In this document: one piece after another, positions 43,976 through 51,906 of the stretch
How the letters are laid out: the number at the start of each line of letters is the position of its first letter
Numbering within the stretch: position 1 is the stretch's first letter
From: Flavobacterium limi
GTDB lineage: Bacteria; Bacteroidota; Bacteroidia; Flavobacteriales; Flavobacteriaceae
DNA: 64,000 nucleotides
Assembly: GCF_010645075.1 (NCBI RefSeq)
Contig: NZ_JAADZV010000001.1
Location: 806,001-870,000 of the forward strand
Direction of reading: 5' to 3'
Notes under the pieces: model-generated
Seen by the model: only the letters and a program-made list of their open reading frames with translations
The model's database searches: none
Told to the model about the DNA's origin: nothing
Translations under genes and position numbers: made by a program

Positions 43976-45121
43976 TTATTTAAAAGGATTTCGTTCCTGC
44001 CAATCTGTTTTTGGTTCCAGATAATTAAAAAATCGCGCAATATTGTGATTGATTAAAGCATTGCTATGCGTAATGAGTCCATACATTTTTATCGGTTTAG
44101 CACCTACTGAACTTTTAATTTCAAGAGCGGTTCTGGCAAAAACAATTTCCTTAAATCCTTTTTTGATGGAGTATGCAATCATGTCGTATAACATGTTAAG
44201 ATATAGCATTTTTTCACGCTGTATACTTTCGTCATAGCCTAAAAAATAAGTGTCCATTGTGTCACTATTTTTTATAAGGGTATTGAAACCGATTAACTTT
44301 TCGTCTAAAAAATAACCATAAAGGAGAAAGTCATCTTTCATGATTTCCTTAAAAAAGCTAAAATGATTTCTAGCGAGAAAAAAAGTATTGAAAGGAGCAT
44401 TTTTTGCCACATGAAAATAGAGGTCGTAAATAACATCTTCATATTTTCGAATGTCAGATAAGGACATTTTTTGTTTTACGATTCCTTCTGCTTTTTTTCT
44501 GGCACGTTTGTACTGGTCGCGGTATTTTTTGGATAAAGCATCAATATAATCCTGTTCTGATTTCCAGTTTTTATTGATTTCAAAAATCATATTGGGCTGG
44601 GTCGAAAACGTATAATTGTTTTTGAATTCTGCTTGTAAAGGCTCAACTTCTTTGGCAGTAAAATCTTTTATACTCGTGATATGTACTTTTTTTCCACTTG
44701 CTTTTAAATCCTTTTTAAGCTGACTAATCGCTTTATGAAGTGTTTTAATGGCTTTTGCTTGTTTTATGTTTTGAGCAAAAGCAAAAGCATTTTGCCCCGT
44801 GAGCATATTGTTGCCTACGAATAACACATGCGAAGCAAAATTTTTAAGGGCAAAATTGCGGACAGAAGTTTTCAAGCATTTATCGCGTTCTCCAAATGAT
44901 TCCAGTTTTTCTGCAAATAAAAATTGAGTCAGCGCAATCCCGATAAGTTTTTTTTCTTCAAAAAATCCGATGAAATGACAGGTCATATTTACCGGACAGG
45001 AATTTTCCAGTACTTTGAGATATTCCCGTGTCAAAAAAATGTTTTCTGAAGCCAGCGAGTTCCATTCTAAGGGCAGCAGGGACGTGTTTTTAAATATTTG
45101 GAAAGAATAGTTTGTATTCAA
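43976..45121 (-). CDS. GNAT/FemAB-like acyltransferase fold protein
   Basis: A 381-residue protein resembling the 'acetyltransferase 6' / BioF2-like branch of GNAT fold proteins. The C-terminal half has SKKYRDQYKRARKKAEG, LIGFNTLIKN, YFLGYDESIQREKMLYLNMLYDMIAYSI and FARTALEIKSSVGAKP, features of this group. The N-terminal half (about 15-130) also fits a GNAT-like part (EKKLIGIALTQFLF). FemAB-like proteins add amino acids or acyl groups to cell-wall or secreted molecules; the substrate here is unknown. The stop lies 6 bases past the convergent lipid kinase stop. Confidence 0.75.
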   Translation of the reverse strand: MNTNYSFQIFKNTSLLPLEWNSLASENIFLTREYLKVLENSCPVNMTCHFIGFFEEKKLIGIALTQFLFAEKLESFGERDKCLKTSVRNFALKNFASHVLFVGNNMLTGQNAFAFAQNIKQAKAIKTLHKAISQLKKDLKASGKKVHITSIKDFTAKEVEPLQAEFKNNYTFSTQPNMIFEINKNWKSEQDYIDALSKKYRDQYKRARKKAEGIVKQKMSLSDIRKYEDVIYDLYFHVAKNAPFNTFFLARNHFSFFKEIMKDDFLLYGYFLDEKLIGFNTLIKNSDTMDTYFLGYDESIQREKMLYLNMLYDMIAYSIKKGFKEIVFARTALEIKSSVGAKPIKMYGLITHSNALINHNIARFFNYLEPKTDWQERNPFK

Positions 45122-45140
45122 GAGTGTAAGCTAATTTCTT

Positions 45141-45169
45141 CAAAATTAGATAATATTTGCAATAACCAA
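45141..45169 (-). promoter_or_regulatory. -33/-7 promoter of the GNAT-like gene
   Basis: On the minus strand TTG (complement of 45167-45169) and TAATTTTG (complement of 45141-45148) are 18 bases apart, both perfect consensus matches. The ATG at 45121 is 19 bases beyond the -7 box. Confidence 0.7.
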
Positions 45170-45186
45170 TTTGCTTTAAGTTATTA

Positions 45187-45226
45187 TTAAGAAAAATCCG
45201 TTTGAGTTCAATTTTCAAACGGATTT
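45187..45226 (-). terminator. Terminator after the DUF1761 gene
   Basis: AAATCCGTTTGA (45194-45205) pairs perfectly with TCAAACGGATTT (45215-45226); read on the minus strand a T run follows the stem. It lies just past the DUF1761 stop and upstream of the GNAT-like promoter. Confidence 0.88.
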
Positions 45227-45241
45227 ATTTTTATGTTTTTA

Positions 45242-45730
45242 TTAGGCGTATGCGCAGACAATTCCACCTATAATAGTAAGTGTAAGCATCCAGTATCCCG
45301 CATGTACAAAGATGTATTTCCATGATTTTCTTTCGAATAAACCATTAATTCCAATAACTGGGAAAACAAAAAATAAACCGGCCATAAAGCCATGAAGCGC
45401 GCCATGTTTAAATGTTCTGTAGGCAGTTCCGTAATCCGCCATAAAAGCGTGAAATGAAGGTTTGGCACTTTCTATCATAGGTGGTCCTCCAATCATTCCC
45501 AATGCACCCGACTGGTGAATCGTGAATGACATTAGAGCCATAGAAATCATTACGGAAAAGATGTAAGTGAATCCAAATATTTTGAGCATATTGCCTTTTC
45601 TGAGATCTTCTTGTGTAAAATTATTTTCTCTCATCCAGATGGTTCCGAATACTTTTGGATTGTACCAGATAAAGCCGGTTACAAGTGTAACAACAGCAGC
45701 TGCCAGAAATGTAATAAAGTTAATTTCCAT
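45242..45730 (-). CDS. DUF1761 family membrane protein
   Basis: A 162-residue inner-membrane protein with about four hydrophobic helices. It begins MEINFITFLAAAVVTLVTGFIWYNPKVFGTIWM, the family's starting motif (a helix ending in WYNPKVFG), and ends in a helix YWMLTLTIIGGIVCAY. The family (DUF1761) has no assigned function. It has its own -7 element and terminator, so it forms a single-gene unit between the GNAT-like and LRR genes. Confidence 0.85.
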   Translation of the reverse strand: MEINFITFLAAAVVTLVTGFIWYNPKVFGTIWMRENNFTQEDLRKGNMLKIFGFTYIFSVMISMALMSFTIHQSGALGMIGGPPMIESAKPSFHAFMADYGTAYRTFKHGALHGFMAGLFFVFPVIGINGLFERKSWKYIFVHAGYWMLTLTIIGGIVCAYA

Positions 45731-45758
45731 AAAATAAGGTTTTTATAATTAGTTGCTC

Positions 45759-45766
45759 AAATTTAA
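45759..45766 (-). promoter_or_regulatory. -7 element (TAAATTTG) of the DUF1761 gene
   Basis: On the minus strand TAAATTTG is an exact TAnnTTTG match, 28 bases before the ATG at 45730. No TTG at -33. Confidence 0.4.
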
Positions 45767-45847
45767 TTAAAAATTCAGCGTAAAAGATATTTTTATTTGG
45801 ACTATGAAAACGAAGCTTTTTACTTATTAACACTTTATCGACATTAC

Positions 45848-45878
45848 TTGTACTGAAGTTTTAAATCACATAATTTTG
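45848..45878 (+). promoter_or_regulatory. -33/-7 promoter of the LRR gene
   Basis: TTG at 45848-45850 and TAATTTTG at 45871-45878 with a 20-base spacer, a textbook match. The final TTG overlaps a possible upstream start of the LRR gene, which argues for a start further downstream. Confidence 0.78.
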
Positions 45879-45902
45879 CAGCAAACATTGATGCCCCAAT
45901 CT

Positions 45903-46544
45903 ATGCGAAAATTGTACTTTTTGCTTTTACTTTTTGCTTTATCAAATTCAGTTTTTGCAGATACGGTTTCTGATAAGGAGAAAGATGCCCTGATTAAAAT
46001 ATATCAGGCAACAAATGGAAGGGATTGGAAAATAAAATGGGATTTAACATCCTCAGTTTCTACCTGGTTTGGTGTTGAAATCAATAATGGTCAGGTTGTC
46101 GGACTTAATTTGGCAGATAATAACTTAAAAGGGGAATTACCATCCGCTATTGGAGATTTACGGCACTTGCAAACTCTTGCACTTTTTAATAATGAAATAA
46201 AAGGAAATTTACCGGAGTCAGTATATGAAATTCCAAATTTGAAAATCCTGCTTTTGAATAATAATAAATTCTCAGGTAGTCTGAGTCATAAAATAGAGAA
46301 TTTCAATTCTTTAGTAAACCTCAGCTTATTTGATAATAATTTTGAAGGTGAAATTCCGAAAGAACTTCAAAACCTTCAAAATTTATCCGAAATGAATCTT
46401 TCGTATAATAAATTTAAAGGGTCAGTTTCAAAAAAGCTCACTTTGCTGGATGCTTTAAATATGACCATGCTGGATGAAAATGGAAATCCTTTTTTGCTGG
46501 ATGTAACTGAAGAAAAAGATATTACCAATATTACCGTTAATTAA
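45903..46544 (+). CDS. Exported leucine-rich-repeat protein
   Basis: A 213-residue exported protein. The signal peptide is MRKLYFLLLLFALSNSVFA. The mature part begins DTVSDKEKDALIKIYQATNGRDW, a typical lead before plant-type LRRs, and then shows about five LRR units of 24 residues (VVGLNLADNNLKGELPSAIG, LQTLALFNNEIKGNLPESVY, LKILLLNNNKFSGSLSHKIE, LVNLSLFDNNFEGEIPKELQ, LSEMNLSYNKFKGSVSKKL). The frame opens at 45876, but that TTG is part of the -7 box and cannot be transcribed from it; 45891 is an alternative ATG. It probably acts in protein binding at the cell surface or periplasm. Confidence 0.88.
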   Translation: MRKLYFLLLLFALSNSVFADTVSDKEKDALIKIYQATNGRDWKIKWDLTSSVSTWFGVEINNGQVVGLNLADNNLKGELPSAIGDLRHLQTLALFNNEIKGNLPESVYEIPNLKILLLNNNKFSGSLSHKIENFNSLVNLSLFDNNFEGEIPKELQNLQNLSEMNLSYNKFKGSVSKKLTLLDALNMTMLDENGNPFLLDVTEEKDITNITVN

Positions 46545-46604
46545 TCGTGCTTATGAATGAATTTTACTCGTGAAAAAAGTTGATTAATCTATTTAGTTAA
46601 TTGT

Positions 46605-46634
46605 GAAAAAACCGTAATTAATTGCGGTTTTTTT
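46605..46634 (+). terminator. Rho-independent terminator after the LRR gene
   Basis: AAAAAACCGTAATT pairs with AATTGCGGTTTTTT (one G-T pair) with essentially no extra loop, followed by T. It ends the LRR unit. Confidence 0.82.
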
Positions 46635-46762
46635 ATGCCAAAAAAAATATAATTTAATATTAGGTAATGTAGCTTTTTGCTTTTTTTTCATAACTTTAAA
46701 TATTCAATTAAAAAGCAATTTAAGCTAACTATAAAATAAATTCTAACCTTAATACTAAAATC

Positions 46763-47068
46763 ATGGTAATACATTATCAGGGAAAACAACACGGAAAAAG
46801 CACTAAATTCACTATCAGGATAATTGGTAATAACCTTTCAAAAAGCAGTTCCAACTATCAGATTGATTTATTGGTAGGAGATAATCAATTACCATTGTTT
46901 ACTTCTGAAATTCATCAGAGTTTGTCTAATTGCCTGAGAGAGATTTATTTGTTCAGAAAACACAATGGGATTACTTTTGAAGAATCGTCTGAAAAAATTG
47001 AAACATTATTGGTTCCTTACGATAAGGTTTTGTACGATTATAATAAGTTTGCTTTGTTTAGGGCTTAA
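46763..47068 (+). CDS. Small unknown protein
   Basis: A 101-residue cytosolic protein that I do not recognise. It is rich in beta-type sequence (KFTIRIIGNNLSKSS, YQIDLLVGDNQLPLF) followed by helical segments (IHQSLSNCLREIYLFRK and FEESSEKIETLL). Upstream there is a -7-like TAACTTTA (46691-46698), and downstream a terminator at 47092-47117, so it is a self-contained unit. No signal peptide. Confidence 0.65.
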   Translation: MVIHYQGKQHGKSTKFTIRIIGNNLSKSSSNYQIDLLVGDNQLPLFTSEIHQSLSNCLREIYLFRKHNGITFEESSEKIETLLVPYDKVLYDYNKFALFRA

Positions 47069-47091
47069 TCAATGGGGACACAATCAAAATT

Positions 47092-47117
47092 AAAGACTGC
47101 ATTTGCGGTCTTTTTTT
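47092..47117 (+). terminator. Rho-independent terminator after the small unknown gene
   Basis: AAAGACTGC (47092-47100) pairs with GCGGTCTTT (47105-47113, one G-T pair) and is followed by T. Loop of 4 bases. Confidence 0.85.
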
Positions 47118-47280
47118 GTTTTAGGGTAAGTCAGAAGGACTCATGAAGGTTTTACAAACAATTCTTCATAGAAATATCTAAAGTATTAGATTTTATTTTA
47201 CTAATTCCTATTGTTTGAATTCACAATGTCAGTGACTTGGAGGATTGATAATACAGTTAAGAGTAAAATTTAAATTTAAG

Positions 47281-47313
47281 AGGCTATTTCCAGGTAGGGA
47301 AATAGCCTTTTTT
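47281..47313 (+). terminator. Orphan Rho-independent terminator
   Basis: AGGCTATTTCC (47281-47291) pairs perfectly with GGAAATAGCCT (47298-47308), followed by T. No gene ends between the previous terminator (47117) and this one, so it may close a small RNA transcript from the 160-base gap between them. The gap (47118-47280) has no ORF of note. Confidence 0.8.
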
Positions 47314-47399
47314 CTTGTTTTATGTAAGCATTCAAAGAATAATAAACGGAAATGCTGAACACCGTTTTACAAAGTAGGCAGATTTAATTAAAATAAAAA

Positions 47400-48140
47400 A
47401 TGAACAATCAACTTAAAGCAGTAGCAATGTTGTACGCAGCAATGCTTTTTGTCTCTTGCAACAATGGAGCAAAAACAGAAAAATCTACTCCGGAACAAGA
47501 TTTAAAGCCTGTGGTTTCTCATGTAATGACTAAGGAAGAGCAGATAAGACTTACTCCTGACGGAATTTTACAGGAATTTGTAGAAGGAAATAAACGTTTT
47601 CAAAGCGGTACTACTACGGTTCGTGATCATAGTAAACAAGCCAGAAAATCGGCACCGGGTCAGTTTCCAAAAGCAGTTGTATTAAGTTGTGTCGATAGCC
47701 GAGTACCAGTCGAAGATGTCTTTGATCAGGGTTTGGGTGATATTTTTGTGGGACGAGTAGCAGGGAATTTTGTAAACGAAGATCTATTAGGAAGTTTGGA
47801 ATTTGCCTGCAAGGTATCGGGTGCAAAACTTATTTTAGTAATGGGACACCAGCATTGTGGAGCTATAAAAGGAGCAATTGATGATGTGAAACTTGGAAAT
47901 ATTACAGCTATGCTTTCAAAAATAAAACCTGCTGTACTGATGAGTCAGGATTTTAAAGGTAAGAAAACCTCTAAAAATGATGAATTTGTAAAATACGTTT
48001 CAGAAAACAACGTGACTTATACTATAGAGCAAATTCGTAAAAAGAGTCCTATTCTTAAAGAAATGGAAGATAAAGGAGAGATAAAAATCGTTGGTGTTTT
48101 TTATAATTTGACAGATGGGACTCTTGAGTTTTTAAAATAA
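47400..48140 (+). CDS. Beta-class carbonic anhydrase, predicted lipoprotein
   Basis: A 246-residue beta-carbonic anhydrase that interconverts carbon dioxide and bicarbonate. Zinc ligands are C97 (SCVDSRVP, with D99 and R101 as the catalytic dyad) and H150 and C153 (MGHQHCGAIKG). The N-terminus carries a lipobox, LFVSC with Cys20, after a hydrophobic stretch (AVAMLYAAMLFVSC). This implies a periplasmic membrane-anchored enzyme; most beta-carbonic anhydrases are cytosolic. Length is slightly longer than usual (about 220) because of the lipid-anchor lead. A convergent terminator follows. Confidence 0.93.
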   Translation: MNNQLKAVAMLYAAMLFVSCNNGAKTEKSTPEQDLKPVVSHVMTKEEQIRLTPDGILQEFVEGNKRFQSGTTTVRDHSKQARKSAPGQFPKAVVLSCVDSRVPVEDVFDQGLGDIFVGRVAGNFVNEDLLGSLEFACKVSGAKLILVMGHQHCGAIKGAIDDVKLGNITAMLSKIKPAVLMSQDFKGKKTSKNDEFVKYVSENNVTYTIEQIRKKSPILKEMEDKGEIKIVGVFYNLTDGTLEFLK

Positions 48141-48190
48141 TAACCTTTAGAATACTTCATGCCAGTTTCTGATTTAAGAAAAATAACTTT

Positions 48191-48231
48191 AAACAAATAA
48201 CTGAAAAATCTAACTTTTCAGTTGTTTGTTT
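48191..48231. terminator. Long hairpin after the carbonic anhydrase gene (convergent)
   Basis: AAACAAATAACTGAAAA (48191-48207) pairs with TTTTCAGTTGTTTGTTT (48215-48231), a 17-bp stem with a single G-T pair and a 7-base loop. It lies between two convergent genes. A shorter hairpin (48250-48266, TCTGAT with ATCAGA) followed by T lies 20 bases on. Confidence 0.7.
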
Positions 48232-48404
48232 ACCACAAAATTAATTTTTTCTGATTCTTTATCAGATTTTTCCTTTAGTGCTAAGACTAAAAATAAATCG
48301 TAGCGTTTGTAAAGCAGCTAACTAAAACAGGTCTTTGTTTTTAATTATATTCTTAAATCAGACAGCTTGGCAGTGTAGATTAAATCATTTTTATATAAAA
48401 TTCT

Positions 48405-49040
48405 TCAATTCAAAATCAAATCTATACTTTCAGATAATTGTTCAGATAATTGAACTTCGTTATTGTCTTTTAAGGTATAAGGTACGAGTCTTCCATTTTT
48501 AATAATTTCGTTTTTCGAATAAATCATATTAAAGTAGTTGCTCAGATTATTTGCATCTGTTGTCAGGATGATATTTTTTCTGTCTTTTGGAATATCTTCA
48601 TAATAATATCTTGATTTTTCTAAAGCAGGATATTTATCTAATAAAGAATCATTTATTGTAAAAGAGGAACCGCCTTTATATAAATCTTCTGAAAGTATCG
48701 CAGTAATTTGAATATTATGAATGGTTTGTTTTAAATCCTTGAATAAATCTTTCGTAGTCGAAAAATCAGATTGCAGAAGTTTATCTTTTTGAGATAATTG
48801 CCTAATTACAGAAAGCCTTACGTAATCACAATTTATTTCAGTCACTTTGAAAATAAAATATTTGTTTTCAAAGCTTTGACTGCCATTGTGGCCTCTTTGT
48901 TTGCTGAATATAAAACTTCCTAATTGTAATTTATGTTCTGGAGTATTCATTGCTTTTTTCCATGCATAAGGTTTATAGACCAATTGTTTAAAAGTGTAAA
49001 TAGCAATTATAATCAGACTTATAAAAAATATTCTTTTCAT
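48405..49040 (-). CDS. Unknown protein with N-terminal membrane anchor
   Basis: A 211-residue protein: N-terminal hydrophobic helix (MKRIFFISLIIIAIYTF) and the rest a mixed alpha/beta body (KYFIFKVTEINCDYVRLSVI, IQITAILSEDLYKG). I do not recognise a family. It lies 69 bases downstream of the second DUF3526 permease on the same strand, so it may be the last gene of that cluster. Function unknown. Confidence 0.65.
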   Translation of the reverse strand: MKRIFFISLIIIAIYTFKQLVYKPYAWKKAMNTPEHKLQLGSFIFSKQRGHNGSQSFENKYFIFKVTEINCDYVRLSVIRQLSQKDKLLQSDFSTTKDLFKDLKQTIHNIQITAILSEDLYKGGSSFTINDSLLDKYPALEKSRYYYEDIPKDRKNIILTTDANNLSNYFNMIYSKNEIIKNGRLVPYTLKDNNEVQLSEQLSESIDLILN

Positions 49041-49109
49041 TTTTTGTGATTTAAAGAGACTTTGAAAGTATGATTTGCTTTCAAAGTCACTCTAAATTAA
49101 CATTTATCC

Positions 49110-50462
49110 TTAAATTATCTGTTGATTTTTCCTGAAATTCATCCAGCCCAACCCAATAAAAATGATGTTGAAAATCACTAAAGGAAGCAAACTTTTTATC
49201 AGGTTTGTTTGAGACTTGTCTTCAAAAGTTTCAACCTCAAATTCAGACCAATTTTCTTTGGCTACAGGTGCATTATCAAAGATTTTAGGATAAAAATACA
49301 GCCTCATTTTTTCATGAAATGCTGTTGTTTTCTGCATAAATAAAAGCTGGTTTTCCAAATCTGATTTTGCAATTTCATTCAGTAGAATTTGGGTATGCAA
49401 AGTCGGAATAAATTGTGCGATTGACTGGCTCGTCTGATTGCGTTGTTTTAATTTAGTTTGTAATTCCAGAGACTGTTTTGCCGATTCGTCATCGCCCATT
49501 TGCTGCATCGCGTAATACCAAAGCCAGCTGAATTCTTCATCAGGTAAAACATAACTTTTGAACTGTGGATAATGACTGTAGAATTTATTCATTGTCGTTT
49601 TTTTATCCATATCCCATTTTTCGTGGTAGGCATTTCGTTGTTTCAGTGTTAGTTCTAATGCTTCAGGAACCGGATATTTGTTTACAATGTAAGTGTTAAT
49701 GGCCGCCGGAAGAATAATAATCAGAAACAGCCAGACCGTCAATAAGATTACAGCATTAAAATTTGAATCTTTTTGAAGCGAAACCATAAAAAAGCAAACA
49801 GTAAACCAAAAAAGAATGTACAAAATACTGATGATGTAAAAAGTGAGAAGTGAATTGTCAAATGGTATATTCAAAAGTATGACGGCAATAATGAGGATAA
49901 TTGTTACTAATGCAAGCAAGCTTAAAATCCGGATATAAAATAATTTGAGAATGTATAAAAAAGTATTGTCGCTTTGTGTGGCTACAATTTTCCAGGTTCC
50001 GGATTCTTTTTCTTCTGAAACAATATTATAGGTAAAAGCAATAATAAGAAGCGGAAAAAGATAAATAAGTACAAAACTAAAATCAAGATTTCCCAACAAA
50101 AGATTACTTGGATTATTGAGTTCCGAATCGTATTTCTGCCCTTCCAAACCTCTGATTGTAACACTCTGAATCGACGGATTGACATCCCGCTGCCCAATCG
50201 CCAGACTGTTGAGAGGAAATGTTTTGTTGACAAGTGAAAATTTTACATAATAAAGCAAAAGTCCCATTTCGTCTTTGTGAAAAGAAGCGTTTCTGGCAAT
50301 GTGTTCTTTTTGATAAACTGTCGCTTCGATAATGTTTTTATGCTGCTTTTGCTGGAATTGCTGTCCAATTAAAAGACTTATGAATCCGATAATCAGGAGA
50401 AACAATAATCCAACTTTTGTTCCCTTAGAGCGGATGAAATTTTTGAATACTAATGCTAACAT
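49110..50462 (-). CDS. ABC-2 type permease (DUF3526), second copy
   Basis: A 450-residue inner-membrane protein with about six transmembrane helices, one at the N-terminus (GLLFLLIIGFISLLIG), four in the middle (150-260) and one at the C-terminus, and a large periplasmic loop with LNNPSNLLLG. The segment VSEEKESGTWKIVATQ is the DUF3526/NosY-like permease signature. It lies 1 base after the other permease. With the ABC ATPase further upstream it makes an ABC-2 transporter. The substrate is not known; the neighbouring TonB receptor suggests metal or siderophore handling. Confidence 0.82.
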   Translation of the reverse strand: MLALVFKNFIRSKGTKVGLLFLLIIGFISLLIGQQFQQKQHKNIIEATVYQKEHIARNASFHKDEMGLLLYYVKFSLVNKTFPLNSLAIGQRDVNPSIQSVTIRGLEGQKYDSELNNPSNLLLGNLDFSFVLIYLFPLLIIAFTYNIVSEEKESGTWKIVATQSDNTFLYILKLFYIRILSLLALVTIILIIAVILLNIPFDNSLLTFYIISILYILFWFTVCFFMVSLQKDSNFNAVILLTVWLFLIIILPAAINTYIVNKYPVPEALELTLKQRNAYHEKWDMDKKTTMNKFYSHYPQFKSYVLPDEEFSWLWYYAMQQMGDDESAKQSLELQTKLKQRNQTSQSIAQFIPTLHTQILLNEIAKSDLENQLLFMQKTTAFHEKMRLYFYPKIFDNAPVAKENWSEFEVETFEDKSQTNLIKSLLPLVIFNIIFIGLGWMNFRKNQQII

Positions 50463-50463
50463 A

Positions 50464-51900
50464 TTAAATGGCTTTAAGTTTTTTGGATGCGAATCGGATT
50501 AAAATAAATAACAAAATGATCCAGAGAAAAAGTGAAATAACAGAGACCATTTCGTTTTTTAAAACGCTCAAAACTCCTTTTGGCTCATAATGAAATTCCT
50601 GCACTTCTGCCCAATGGTCTTTGTCGATTACAGCCGGTTTGTCTTTTTTGTTGCTGATGTATTTGATTTGTAACGCATTCATTTTTTGCGCCATATCATA
50701 GCGGTACGTTTCAGCTTGTTTCTGGAAATCGATGTACGAATCATAATCGGTATTTGACAACGCCATCGACAGGTTTTTCATCGCGATATACGGATTTAAA
50801 AGCGATACTGCTTTTGAAAAACTGTTTTGCTTTTCGTACACATGAAGCAGGCTTTCTAAATGTTTGTTGTAAATATTCGAACTGATTTTCTCACCTTCGG
50901 TCATAATAAAACCCGAATAATTAAAAGGGAGTTTCTGAACCGAATCGACTTTGTGAACCGCCAGTAAAGAATCCTTTATTGCCTTGTAATGCGGATCATT
51001 CGGATTGTGACTGTCGCCTTGTTTCAAAATATCTTTTTCGATATCGCTGTTGAACTGGATTTTCGAAGGTGCTTCGTAAATATAAGCGCCAATTGCCTGC
51101 GTTGTTCTCGGTAAAAGAATTGTGAAAACCAACCAAATCCCAATTAATGAAACCAACGCTTTTTTTGAAGTTTTGCAAGAAGCAGAAATCAAAACGGCAA
51201 TGGCGCAAAAAAACATTAGATATAGAAAATGAAACCCAATAAAAAAGATCATTTTGAGGGTTTCGTCAAGTGTAACGGCAAAGTTCTGAAGCAATAACAA
51301 GATGAAAACCAAAACAAGAACTACCGGAATAAACAGCATCATAACGACAGATGCAATTCCGAGTATTTTGCCTGATAAAAGCTGTTTCCAGCTGATTCCC
51401 TGACTCAAAAGCAGTTTTAGTGTCCCGTTTTCCCTTTCGGCTGCGACCGAATTAAATCCAAGGAAAAAAATCAATAACGGTAATAAAATCTGTAAAACCA
51501 TAGCGGTACTGATTTCTCCAAAACGGAGCATGCTGTTGGAGAATCCGGCTTCAGAAAAATTGGCTGTATTTTGTTTATGGGCTTCCAGGAAAATGGCATT
51601 CCCAAAAAACGGTTCCATTCCAAATTCAAAAACACTCAGAGAGGTACTTTTTCGAAAAGCAAAATTTCCATAATGCGCCATTCGGTGTGGATTCTTATCC
51701 GGATTATTCAGCCAGTCTTCGCGCGATTCATGCTGGTATTTTTCGCTGGCTTCATTTTGATTGGTATAGTTTTTCCAGCCTGATAAAACCGCGTAAATCA
51801 GTAAAATACCAATAAAAAAAGTAATTATAAATACAGCTCCGTTTTTAAAAGCTGAATTTTTTAAATGTTTTGCAATTAAAATTTCTACGTGTAAAGACAT
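50464..51900 (-). CDS. ABC-2 type permease (DUF3526), first copy
   Basis: A 478-residue inner-membrane protein with N- and C-terminal helices and a central cluster (about 145-270). AAERENGTLKLLLSQGISW is the family signature between helices, and a long periplasmic part carries MAHYGNFAFRKSTSLSVFEFG. It lies 6 bases after the TonB receptor stop and 1 base before the second permease. The pair probably forms a heterodimeric membrane domain with the ABC ATPase. Confidence 0.84.
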   Translation of the reverse strand: MSLHVEILIAKHLKNSAFKNGAVFIITFFIGILLIYAVLSGWKNYTNQNEASEKYQHESREDWLNNPDKNPHRMAHYGNFAFRKSTSLSVFEFGMEPFFGNAIFLEAHKQNTANFSEAGFSNSMLRFGEISTAMVLQILLPLLIFFLGFNSVAAERENGTLKLLLSQGISWKQLLSGKILGIASVVMMLFIPVVLVLVFILLLLQNFAVTLDETLKMIFFIGFHFLYLMFFCAIAVLISASCKTSKKALVSLIGIWLVFTILLPRTTQAIGAYIYEAPSKIQFNSDIEKDILKQGDSHNPNDPHYKAIKDSLLAVHKVDSVQKLPFNYSGFIMTEGEKISSNIYNKHLESLLHVYEKQNSFSKAVSLLNPYIAMKNLSMALSNTDYDSYIDFQKQAETYRYDMAQKMNALQIKYISNKKDKPAVIDKDHWAEVQEFHYEPKGVLSVLKNEMVSVISLFLWIILLFILIRFASKKLKAI

Positions 51901-51906
51901 GCTTCA

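Noticed and set aside
45876-45902. TTG-start extension of the LRR protein
   Set aside because: The TTG belongs to the -7 promoter box, so it is upstream of the expected transcript start; the signal peptide begins cleanly at 45903.
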